In this document: positions 1-5,592 of the stretch, piece by piece
Position numbering within the stretch: the first letter of the stretch is position 1
How the letters are laid out: the number at the start of each line of letters is the position of its first letter
Origin: CAZMMV01 sp964637035
GTDB lineage: Bacteria; Bacillota; Clostridia; Tissierellales; Tissierellaceae
NCBI GenBank assembly: GCA_964637035.1
Contig: CAZWTU010000104.1
Location: forward strand, 1 to 5,592
Reading direction: 5' to 3'
Length of the DNA stretch: 5,592 bases
Program-made: the position numbers and the translations under genes
Notes under the pieces: generated by a model
The model's input: only the letters and a program-made list of their open reading frames with translations
Databases searched by the model: none
What the model was told of the DNA's origin: nothing

Positions 1-111
1 TAAATCTACTTCCTTAACTTGTTCACTATTACCCTCTTCCTTTGGTGTACATCCAGCTACAAGAGATAGGGTTAAAACACTGGCTAATATTAATGTTATA
101 ATTTTTTTCAT
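1..111 (-). CDS. Lipoprotein, N-terminal 37 residues only (cut by window edge)
   Basis: The gene starts at ATG 111 and runs off the left edge, leaving 37 codons. The visible part is a classic lipoprotein signal peptide. It has a basic start (MKKI), a hydrophobic core over about residues 4-19, and the lipobox LVAGC with the lipidated cysteine at residue 21. A polar, acidic linker follows (TPKEEGNSEQ), as is usual for a surface-anchored binding protein or other extracytoplasmic lipoprotein. The start is fixed by a purine-rich ribosome binding site (AGAGGAGAG) 7 nt upstream. It lies beyond the terminator that closes the metal operon, so it probably has its own promoter. The function cannot be told from this fragment. 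It could be another solute-binding protein, but nothing visible shows that. Confidence 0.8.
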   Translation of the reverse strand, partial: MKKIITLILASVLTLSLVAGCTPKEEGNSEQVKEVDL

Positions 112-225
112 CTTTGTCTCTCCTCTATGTTTTTTAATTTAATTCATAGACTATATCTTACATAAAATATGGCTAAAAGTAGTTACAGATCAATTAAAGA
201 ATGGTTACATTCCTATTACGAATAA
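112..225 (-). promoter_or_regulatory. Leader of the lipoprotein gene, with weak promoter candidates
   Basis: This AT-rich stretch separates the terminator from the lipoprotein gene and must hold its promoter if the gene is transcribed independently. Two weak sigma-A-like options are visible on the minus strand. One is TTGATC (193-188), an 18-nt spacer, then TATTTT (169-164). The other is a better -10, TATAGT (155-150), with only a poor -35 (TTTTAG) 17 nt upstream. Two short inverted repeats are also present: GAATG/CATTC with a 4-nt loop (199-212), and TCTATG/CATAGA (124-129 with 145-150), which touches the ribosome binding site. None is strong enough to be called an operator. No coding sequence is apparent. 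Confidence 0.3.
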
Positions 226-257
226 TAAAAGAATGAAGAAATATCTCCATTCTTTTA
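226..257 (-). terminator. Rho-independent terminator after the antiporter gene
   Basis: Read on the minus strand, arms TAAAAGAATG and CATTCTTTTA form 10 base pairs. The stem then continues through a G-U pair and three more pairs (AGA/TCT) to a TATT loop, giving 14 pairs in all. The 3' arm ends in TTTTA and runs into TTATT, serving as the U-rich tract. On the plus strand the G-U pair becomes an A-C mismatch, so the structure is better on the minus strand, matching the direction of the genes. It lies about 58 nt past the antiporter stop codon and probably ends the operon transcript. The stem is AU-rich, so its efficiency is uncertain. Confidence 0.75.
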
Positions 258-315
258 TATGCCCACTTTTAAGTTGCTTTACATATATACTTTTATAATG
301 TCCTAATTATTATAC

Positions 316-1263
316 TTAAAATAAAAAATACACATAGGCTACATATATTGATATAAGTGCAAACCCTGCTATTCTACCTATCTTCTTAAAAAGTATACCA
401 GATAGGATAAATATAAGTGATATCAAAACTGCTACAGGTAAATCCCTGCTTATTGTTTGACTTGTTATCAGTAATCCCTTGCTACTAACTAAAGCTGAAA
501 CCCCTAAAACCATAGTAATATTTAATATATTAGCCCCTATTATATTGCCTACAGATATACTTTGTTTATCTTTGACTGTAGCAGATATTCCAGTAACTAG
601 TTCAGGTAAGGATGTGCCTAGGGCTAATAATGTAAGACTTATAACTAATTTTGGTGTCCTAAAGAAATTGGCTATTTCTATACCTGCTTTTATTAATATA
701 TTTGCTCCAATCACAATTAATATACTCCCCAATACAAACTTGACAATATTTAAGGCCAATTTATTTTCACACCTGTTTTTAATTTGACCCCTTTTAATCT
801 TTACATTTGATTTTCTATGTTCTATAAAATTAAGCAATATAAATAATATTACTAATAGTATTAAAAATCTTCCATCTTTATATGTAACTACACCATCTGC
901 TGCAAAATAATAAAAGAGGCTTAAATATGCAAACATCATGGCTCCCTTTAGACCAAAGAAGTCACTATCAATCTCTATAGGCTTTATTATTGAAATAACT
1001 CCTATAACTAGGGCAATATTGCATATATAAGAGCCCACAGCATTGCCAACAGCCATATCAGAAAACCCCCGACTACTGGATATAACTGAAACAAAAAACT
1101 CAGGAAGAGTAGTGGCTATACTTACTACAATAGCCCCTATTATTCCAAAGGATACACCTGTTATATCCCCCATCCAAATAGTAGCATCTAGAAACCAATC
1201 TCCTCCTTTTACCAGCATTAAAAGACCTATTCCAAATAATAACAAAATAATATAGATACTCAT
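316..1263 (-). CDS. CaCA-family cation antiporter (YrbG/NCX_Mj-like)
   Basis: This is a 315-residue integral membrane protein of about 10 hydrophobic helices, a normal length for bacterial Ca2+/cation antiporters. It shows the two inverted alpha repeats of the family. Alpha-1 has TTLPE (51-55), then VGN (72-74) and GSYICN (77-82). Alpha-2 has GTSLPE (216-221), then VGN (238-240) and GANILN (243-248). The acidic residues E55 and E221 should be the central ion ligands. N82 and N248 occupy the second ligand position of each repeat. A basic cytoplasmic loop (about 149-168) joins the halves. The start at ATG 1263 has a perfect AGGAGG 5 nt upstream. It follows the last permease gene by 68 bp and precedes a terminator, so it is probably the last gene of the metal operon. 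Family assignment is firm. The exchanged ions (Ca2+, Mn2+ or other, against H+ or Na+) cannot be read from sequence alone. Confidence 0.9.
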   Translation of the reverse strand: MSIYIILLLFGIGLLMLVKGGDWFLDATIWMGDITGVSFGIIGAIVVSIATTLPEFFVSVISSSRGFSDMAVGNAVGSYICNIALVIGVISIIKPIEIDSDFFGLKGAMMFAYLSLFYYFAADGVVTYKDGRFLILLVILFILLNFIEHRKSNVKIKRGQIKNRCENKLALNIVKFVLGSILIVIGANILIKAGIEIANFFRTPKLVISLTLLALGTSLPELVTGISATVKDKQSISVGNIIGANILNITMVLGVSALVSSKGLLITSQTISRDLPVAVLISLIFILSGILFKKIGRIAGFALISIYVAYVYFLF

Positions 1264-1331
1264 ATTTTCCTCCTACAGTAGATTTATTATTTTAATCCCT
1301 ACTATATATTTATATATGAGTATCTATTGAT
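1264..1331 (-). promoter_or_regulatory. Short leader between last permease and antiporter, with overlapping hairpins
   Basis: The 68-bp gap holds the antiporter's AGGAGG ribosome binding site (1269-1274) and two imperfect AU-rich inverted repeats. One pairs 1277-1284 with 1294-1303, that is AGTAG/CTACT and ATT/AAT with a 2-nt bulge. The other pairs 1300-1309 with 1312-1322, that is TACT/AGTA plus ATATAT/ATATAT with a 1-nt bulge. They share bases 1300-1303 and cannot form together. No U-tract follows either one, so neither looks like a terminator. No convincing -35/-10 pair is seen. The simplest reading is read-through from the permease gene. Confidence 0.3.
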
Positions 1332-2477
1332 TTATTCCTTATTGTCACATCCTTCAGCCCCGCAAATTATCTCTTCATAACTTTCCTTTGTATAGACCCT
1401 TCCAGAATCAGTTAGTTTAATTATATCTTTGTCAATATAAACCCTTTCCCTCTTCTTTAGGTCAGCTAATATATTTTTTAAGAAATCCTCATTCCAATTT
1501 AGATGGTCTTTTATTGTTTTTATTCCACTCTCTAAATGTTCATCTTCTTGACCTTCATGATTTAATACATGGAATAAAAGAGATTTACCTGCGAATTCAA
1601 CTTCTTGTTTTTTTCTTCTATTTATAGTGGTTATCAATCCTCTCTTAGGGGCAAATACAAATACTAAGAAAAATATTATCCCTGTCATAAGAGCCATAGA
1701 TCCTGATATAGACACATCAAAGTACTTAGCAAATTGATAACCCAATACCCCATTTACTGCCCCAATACTAGCACTTAATACTATCATCAATTTTAAATTA
1801 TCTGTTAATAGATAAGCTGTTATTGGAGGCCCAATCATAAAGGCTATAACTAGTATAGAGCCTACAGATTCAAAAGCTGCAACTGCAGTTACAGAAACTA
1901 TTGACATTAAACTATAATGTAGTAATGTAGGCATAAATCCTAAGACTGCTGCTAATGCAGGGTCAAAGGTAATGATCTTTAACTCCTTGAAAAATATGCT
2001 AATGTAAAGTATATTTATAATCAATACAGTTCCCATAGAATAAATAGCTTTTGCACCTATATCCTTTCCAAATACCACCATACGATTGAAGGGTGCAAAG
2101 GCAAGTTCTCCTAACAATACTGCATCAGTATCTAAATGTACTGAACCAGCATATTTAGATATAATAATTATTGCTATAGAAAATAGTAAAGGAAATACAA
2201 CACCTATGGCTGAATCCTCAGATACAAGCCTAGTATTGTTTAATGTCTCCGTTAAAAACACTGTAAAAACTCCCATTAGTGCAGCCCCAACTATTAATAG
2301 GGGTGAAGTTAAGCTACCTGTCATAAAAAATGCTATAACAATTCCTAAAAGTATTGTATGAGTAATTGCATCTGTCATCATTGCCATTTTTCTTAATACT
2401 AGAAATACCCCTGGAAGGGAGCTGGCTACTGCAACTATTACTGCGATTAATTGAATTTCTAATTCTGGTGACATCAT
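1332..2477 (-). CDS. troD: Metal ABC transporter permease 2 (ABC-3 family) with winged-helix-like C-terminal tail
   Basis: This 381-residue protein is the second membrane subunit of the metal importer. Residues 1-280 hold about eight hydrophobic helices and the ABC-3 family landmarks. These are the cytoplasmic MTDAITHTILLG segment (34-45), LLGELAFAPF (121-130), and the ATPase-contacting region around ESVGSILVIAFMIGPP (203-218). The membrane part ends at FAPKRG (275-280). About 100 further residues follow, which plain family members of 270-300 aa lack. They look like a winged helix: helical about 315-343, then a wing ending in IIKLTDSGRVY (352-362). The tail also carries NHEGQEDEH (306-314) and ends with a CGAEGC pair (C372, C377). 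ATG 2477 overlaps the upstream stop as ATGA and has AGGAGG 5 nt upstream. A second ATG at 2474 is also possible. The symbol follows tro/mnt gene order; the metal is inferred. Confidence 0.9.
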   Translation of the reverse strand: MMSPELEIQLIAVIVAVASSLPGVFLVLRKMAMMTDAITHTILLGIVIAFFMTGSLTSPLLIVGAALMGVFTVFLTETLNNTRLVSEDSAIGVVFPLLFSIAIIIISKYAGSVHLDTDAVLLGELAFAPFNRMVVFGKDIGAKAIYSMGTVLIINILYISIFFKELKIITFDPALAAVLGFMPTLLHYSLMSIVSVTAVAAFESVGSILVIAFMIGPPITAYLLTDNLKLMIVLSASIGAVNGVLGYQFAKYFDVSISGSMALMTGIIFFLVFVFAPKRGLITTINRRKKQEVEFAGKSLLFHVLNHEGQEDEHLESGIKTIKDHLNWNEDFLKNILADLKKRERVYIDKDIIKLTDSGRVYTKESYEEIICGAEGCDNKE

Positions 2478-3613
2478 ACTTCCCTCCTCTCAACATAATT
2501 ATTCACATGGTCTAAACCTTTCTTTGTGATAGACCATTTGTTAAAATAATCCGGTTTTGCAAAACCCTTATCCTCTAAGGATTTTAATATATTAGTAATT
2601 CTTCTTTGAGAAGCTTTATCTTTAACCTTTTCAGGTTTAATAATATATATATCATGGCTATGATTTATATCTTCATGATTCATAGCTAATTTATATAAGT
2701 TGACTAAAACTTGATTTTCATTTATTTCTCTTCGATTTTTCTTACGTCTAAAATAATTCCATACTAAACCCCTATTTGGTGCTAAGGTTAAACTAATTAA
2801 GACTATTACGCTTATTACTACTACTATGGTTGGCCCTGTTGGTAATTTAGATATCATAGAACTCAGTATTGTACCTACCATACCAGAGATAGCACCAAAT
2901 AATGCTGATAATATCACCATGACAGATAATTTATCCGTCCATTGTCTAGCGGCCACAGCTGGTGCTGTTAGCATAGCACTCATTAAAATAACTCCTACAG
3001 TTTGGAGTCCTATTATAATAGATGTAACTATTATAAGGAATAATAGGGCAGTAATTTTATCAGTAGAAAATCCGAGACTTTCAGCAAAATCTTCATCAAA
3101 GGATACTAGTTTAAATTCCTTCCAAAATAATACAACTATAAATAAAAGTATTCCACCTAAAATAGCCATAATCTGTACATCCCTTTTTAAAAGAGTTGAT
3201 GCTTGACCAAATATAAAATTTTCAAGTCCTGCCTGGTTGGAATTTGGTATCTTTTGTATATATGTTAAAAGAACCATACCAGAACCAAAGAATACTGATA
3301 ATACCAGTGCTAAGGCACTATCAAACTTAATCCTTGAATACTTGCTTATATTCACTATTAAAAATGTGGATATAAGCCCTGATATAAGTGCCCCCAGTAA
3401 TAGGATTTCAGTTCGCTTTGTCAATGTAAATAGAAATGCTATGGCAATCCCCGGCAAGGCAGAATGTGAAACTGCATCACCAAGAAGACTTTGTTTTCTT
3501 ATAACTGCAAAACTTCCTAGTACTCCAGCTATTATACCAAGTAACATAGACCCTAATGAAACTATTCTAAATGTATAATCAGTAAAAACAACTTCCCATA
3601 TACTCAAAACCAT
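2474..3613 (-). CDS. troC: Metal ABC transporter permease 1 (ABC-3 family) with winged-helix-like C-terminal tail
   Basis: This 379-residue protein (from ATG 3613) is the first membrane subunit of the importer. Residues 1-285 hold about eight hydrophobic helices. Family landmarks are GDAVSHSALPG (45-55), FIFGQAST (133-140), the ATPase-facing GLQTVGVILMSAMLTAP region (202-218) and TLAPNRG (276-282). After a basic stretch (289-296, RRKKNRRE) comes an extra domain of about 80 residues. It looks like a winged helix, with a helix-turn-helix about 334-352 and a wing about 353-366 ending in WSITKKG. A His/acid cluster precedes it (NHEDINHSHD, 312-321). The frame can also start at GTG 3616, but that leaves only 3 nt after the AAAAAGG ribosome binding site, whereas ATG 3613 leaves 6 nt. 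It lies 3 bp after the ATPase stop and overlaps permease 2 by 4 bp, which suggests translational coupling. The substrate (Mn, Zn or Fe) is inferred from context. Confidence 0.9.
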   Translation of the reverse strand: MVLSIWEVVFTDYTFRIVSLGSMLLGIIAGVLGSFAVIRKQSLLGDAVSHSALPGIAIAFLFTLTKRTEILLLGALISGLISTFLIVNISKYSRIKFDSALALVLSVFFGSGMVLLTYIQKIPNSNQAGLENFIFGQASTLLKRDVQIMAILGGILLFIVVLFWKEFKLVSFDEDFAESLGFSTDKITALLFLIIVTSIIIGLQTVGVILMSAMLTAPAVAARQWTDKLSVMVILSALFGAISGMVGTILSSMISKLPTGPTIVVVISVIVLISLTLAPNRGLVWNYFRRKKNRREINENQVLVNLYKLAMNHEDINHSHDIYIIKPEKVKDKASQRRITNILKSLEDKGFAKPDYFNKWSITKKGLDHVNNYVERREV

Positions 3614-3616
3614 CAC

Positions 3617-4351
3617 CTACCTTTTTAATATTTCCCCTGTACTCCTATAAGTCTTTTTCAAGTTTTCATCCGTAAAAACTTCACTTACTAAGCCACTGGC
3701 TATTATTTGAGTATTTAATAAGACCACATGATCAAAATATTCCTCCACTGTTTGAAGGTCGTGATGAACAACAATCAAAGTCTTGCCCCTATTTTTCAAT
3801 TCCTTTAGTAGGGCTATTATTGCTTTTTCCGTTTTAGCATCTACACCCTTAAAAGGTTCATCCATAAAATATATATCTGCGTCCTGAACCAAAGCCCTAG
3901 CAAGAAAAACCCTTTGCTGCTGCCCTCCAGACAACTCTGATATTTGCCTATCTGAGAAGCTTTCCATACTTACCTTTTCCAAAGCTTCATAGGCCCTCTT
4001 CTTTTCTTTCTCACCTGGTCTTCTAAACCAACCTAATTCTCCATAAGTTCCCATCATTACAACATCTAATACATTTGTAGGGAAATCCCAGTCAACACTT
4101 CCACTTTGTGGTACATATCCTATATGCTTTCTTTGTGATTTATAGGTATCCCCGTTAAAAAGAACTTTTCCTGATACAGGTTTCAATAAATCTAACATTG
4201 CCTTTATCAAGGTTGATTTACCAGCACCATTTGGCCCTACTATTGCCATTAAGACTGACTTTGGAATCTTTAAATCTATATCCCAAAGGACAGGCTTTAC
4301 ATCATAGGCAACTGTCATATCTTCAACTTCTATTATATAATCTTGCTCCAT
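3617..4351 (-). CDS. troB: Metal ABC transporter ATP-binding protein
   Basis: This 244-residue cytoplasmic ATPase powers the importer. All nucleotide-binding motifs are intact: Walker A GPNGAGKST (39-47), Q-loop Q82, signature LSGGQQQR (140-147), Walker B IYFMDEP (160-166, with D164 and catalytic E165), D-loop GVDA (169-172) and switch histidine H197 in VVHHDL. The VPQSGSVDWDFP segment (80-91) is typical of Mn/Zn ATPases of the MntB/TroB/ZnuC group. I place the start at ATG 4351, because AGGAGG sits 7 nt upstream of it. The frame stays open to a TTG at 4375, which would add eight residues, but that TTG abuts the binding-protein stop codon and is less likely. The gene lies 24 bp after the binding-protein gene and 3 bp before permease 1. 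Function is firm at family level; the exact metal is not. Confidence 0.95.
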   Translation of the reverse strand: MEQDYIIEVEDMTVAYDVKPVLWDIDLKIPKSVLMAIVGPNGAGKSTLIKAMLDLLKPVSGKVLFNGDTYKSQRKHIGYVPQSGSVDWDFPTNVLDVVMMGTYGELGWFRRPGEKEKKRAYEALEKVSMESFSDRQISELSGGQQQRVFLARALVQDADIYFMDEPFKGVDAKTEKAIIALLKELKNRGKTLIVVHHDLQTVEEYFDHVVLLNTQIIASGLVSEVFTDENLKKTYRSTGEILKR

Positions 4352-4355
4352 AATT

Positions 4356-4364
4356 ATTCCTCCT
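4356..4364 (-). promoter_or_regulatory. Ribosome binding site that fixes the ATPase start at ATG 4351
   Basis: The minus strand reads ATAGGAGGAATAATT before ATG 4351, so a perfect AGGAGG is followed by 7 nt. The upstream in-frame TTG (4375) has no such site at a suitable distance and abuts the troA stop codon. This decides the shorter, 244-residue protein. Confidence 0.75.
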
Positions 4365-4375
4365 ATCTTTCCCAA

Positions 4376-5305
4376 TTATTTTAAGGCATCTACAATTATA
4401 TCTATATTAGCCTTAAAAGTTCCTATATAAGTTTCAGCTGGACTTCCTGCATCACCTATAGAATCTGAATAAAGTTCTCCCCCTATTTCAACTTCAAAGC
4501 CCTTGGCCTTAACGGCTTCTTTAAGTGCTTCTATGTTTTTCCTTGGGACTGAGGACTCCACAAATATTGCTTTAATTTGTTTTTCCACTATAAAATCTGC
4601 CAACTCCCTAACATCTGATGTACCAGCTTCAGAATCTGTACTTATTCCTTGTAAGCCCCTAACATCAAAATCATAGGCCTTACCGAAATATTGAAAGGCA
4701 TCATGGGCTGTAATCAATATTCTTTTATCCTTAGGAATTTCTGATATTCTATCTTCAATATAGTCTTCTAAGTCATCTAGTTCATCTAGATATCTTTCTA
4801 AATTCTTTTCATAGGCTTCTTTATTTTCTTTATCTAATTCAGATAATCCTCTTGCAATATTCCTTGCTGCACCTTGCCATATATCTACATCAAACCATAC
4901 ATGGGGATCAAATGAACCTGGATTAGTAATAAAATCTAAAAGTTCATCTTCATCTATACCATCAGTTGCTGATACAATAAGCTTGTCACTACCCCTTAAA
5001 TCCTCAAATATATCTCCCATCTTCCCCTCTAAATGCAGGCCATTGTAAGCTACCATATCTGCTTTTTGCATCTTGGTTACGTCTCCCGCAGAAGCCTTAT
5101 ATAAATGAGGGTCTATTCCTGGCCCCATTAAACTCTGTATATTTACGTAGTCTCCAGCAATTTGCTTTACTAAATCCCCTACTATTGTAGTAGTCGCTAC
5201 AACATTATATTTGCCATTGTCCTCATCTATATTTGCTTTACCACATCCCACTGCAGGTACAACTACTAATCCTACTATTAATATCACGCTTAATATTTTC
5301 TTCAT
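4376..5305 (-). CDS. troA: Metal-binding lipoprotein of ABC importer (TroA/cluster 9 family)
   Basis: This 309-residue extracytoplasmic receptor delivers metal to the permeases. The signal peptide (1-20) ends in a lipobox, PAVGC, with the lipidated cysteine at 21. The four expected metal ligands are visible: H67 in DPHLY, H135 in DPHVWFD, H201 in TAHDAF, and D281 in ELYSDSIGD. This His/His/His/Asp set is that of TroA. In Mn-selective PsaA-type proteins the third position is Glu. The His-rich loop of zinc-specific ZnuA proteins is absent. A long charged helix (about 155-188) matches the region joining the two lobes. The start at ATG 5305 has AGGAGAGGG just upstream, and this ribosome binding site overlaps the TAG stop of the repressor gene. 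Gene order binding protein, ATPase, permease, permease matches troABCD and mntABCD. Mn, Zn or Fe are all possible substrates. Confidence 0.95.
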   Translation of the reverse strand: MKKILSVILIVGLVVVPAVGCGKANIDEDNGKYNVVATTTIVGDLVKQIAGDYVNIQSLMGPGIDPHLYKASAGDVTKMQKADMVAYNGLHLEGKMGDIFEDLRGSDKLIVSATDGIDEDELLDFITNPGSFDPHVWFDVDIWQGAARNIARGLSELDKENKEAYEKNLERYLDELDDLEDYIEDRISEIPKDKRILITAHDAFQYFGKAYDFDVRGLQGISTDSEAGTSDVRELADFIVEKQIKAIFVESSVPRKNIEALKEAVKAKGFEVEIGGELYSDSIGDAGSPAETYIGTFKANIDIIVDALK

Positions 5306-5308
5306 ATT

Positions 5309-5319
5309 TCCCTCTCCTA
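5309..5319 (-). promoter_or_regulatory. troA ribosome binding site overlapping the repressor stop codon
   Basis: On the minus strand the repressor's TAG stop (5319-5317) runs directly into GAGAGGG, giving TAGGAGAGGG, followed by AAAT-like spacing to ATG 5305. A ribosome finishing the repressor stops on the troA initiation site, so the two genes are likely translationally coupled. Confidence 0.7.
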
Positions 5320-5592
5320 ATAAACATATATTTTCCTTGTATATTGTTTTTCTATAGATATAATTTCTCTGTCTTTTTTAATTGTTACAGTTTTATCATC
5401 TCCTATGTCCATGATTTCTATTTTATCACCTATCTTTAACCCTAGCATACTTGCATAATTCAATAATTTTCTTTCATCAGTAAATCTCTTTATTGTAGCC
5501 TCTTTATTTGTGGGCAAATTTTCCATTGTCCTATATACTAGAGATTCCTCTCCACTATTAATAATATCACTTCCATGGGGGCAAACCTTTGG
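5317..5592 (-). CDS. DtxR-family metal-dependent transcriptional repressor, C-terminal part (cut by window edge)
   Basis: The frame is open from the right edge to TAG at 5317, giving 91 residues of a longer protein. An ATG at 5526 exists, but the 22 codons before it contain CPHG (5583-5572). This motif links the dimerisation domain to the C-terminal domain in DtxR/IdeR/TroR-type repressors, so the real start lies beyond 5592. From about residue 25 the sequence fits the SH3-like (FeoA-type) domain, with the core LNYASMLGLKIGDKIEI and a final KIYVY strand. Having this domain sets it apart from short MntR proteins of about 140 aa, and puts it with longer TroR/IdeR/MtsR-like regulators. The DNA-binding and primary metal sites are outside the window. 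It lies 11 bp before troA, so it is probably co-transcribed and represses its own operon when metal is plentiful. Alternative: a stand-alone FeoA-like protein, made unlikely by CPHG. Confidence 0.85.
   Translation of the reverse strand, partial: PKVCPHGSDIINSGEESLVYRTMENLPTNKEATIKRFTDERKLLNYASMLGLKIGDKIEIMDIGDDKTVTIKKDREIISIEKQYTRKIYVY

Noticed and set aside
112..225. Metal-repressor operator upstream of the lipoprotein gene
   Set aside because: Only short, AT-rich inverted repeats are present, and none resembles a DtxR/MntR-type operator well enough to claim.
479..787. Plus-strand open frame of 102 codons
   Set aside because: It lies inside the antiporter gene on the other strand, has no family-like sequence and no good ribosome binding site. 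It is a shadow of the hydrophobic, AT-rich coding sequence.
1043..1255. Plus-strand open frame of 70 codons
   Set aside because: It is antisense to the antiporter's first alpha repeat, whose family motifs explain the region.
2086..2361. Plus-strand open frame of 91 codons
   Set aside because: It is antisense to permease 2; the composition is that of a reverse-complemented membrane protein.
2314..2496. Minus-strand open frame of 60 codons overlapping the permease junction
   Set aside because: It is out of frame with both permeases, has no recognisable motif, and the overlap region is fully explained by the two permeases.
2826..3578. Two plus-strand open frames (2826-3206 and 3237-3578)
   Set aside because: Both are antisense to permease 1, without ribosome binding sites or recognisable domains.
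5233..5439. Plus-strand open frame of 68 codons, rich in Phe, Tyr and Ile
   Set aside because: It is antisense to the troA signal peptide and the repressor tail. Its hydrophobic look comes from reverse-complemented Lys/Glu-rich coding sequence.
1..5592. CRISPR array, insertion sequence, tRNA or rRNA gene, or defence system
   Set aside because: I saw no regularly spaced repeats, transposase motifs, terminal inverted repeats or RNA-gene signatures; the window is almost fully filled by metal transport genes.

Overview
This is an AT-rich window, with A/T-heavy codon use and strong AGGAGG-type ribosome binding sites. That points to a low-GC Gram-positive bacterium, most likely of the Clostridia/Tissierellia type; no marker fixes the genus. 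Every gene I can support lies on the minus strand, so transcription runs from 5592 down to 1.

Layout in transcription order: (1) 5592-5317, the C-terminal end of a DtxR-family metal-dependent repressor, cut by the window edge. (2) 5305-4376, a TroA-type metal-binding lipoprotein. (3) 4351-3617, its ABC ATPase. (4) 3613-2474 and (5) 2477-1332, two paralogous ABC-3 family permeases, each with a cytoplasmic winged-helix-like tail. (6) 1263-316, a CaCA-family cation antiporter. (7) A hairpin terminator at 257-226. (8) From 111 down to the window edge, the start of an unidentified lipoprotein gene.

Genes 1 to 5 are packed with gaps of 3 to 24 bp or a 4-bp overlap, so they very probably form one operon. 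The repressor would sense cytoplasmic Mn(II), Fe(II) or a similar ion and control its own operon. Its promoter and operator must lie upstream, beyond 5592. The lipoprotein captures the metal outside the membrane, the two permeases form the channel, and the ATPase drives import. The binding protein shows the TroA ligand set His/His/His/Asp and no His-rich loop. That fits Mn/Zn/Fe import and does not settle the metal. The antiporter follows after 68 bp and is probably read through from the operon. Whether it handles Ca2+ or the imported metal is open.

Much of this is a recognisable troABCD/mntABCD-type locus and I do not see a wholly new system. The less ordinary points are the winged-helix tails on both permeases, the antiporter placed after a metal importer, and the alternative base-pairing just upstream of the antiporter. 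Three starts deserve care: the repressor fragment has no start in the window, the ATPase starts at ATG 4351, and the first permease probably starts at ATG 3613.
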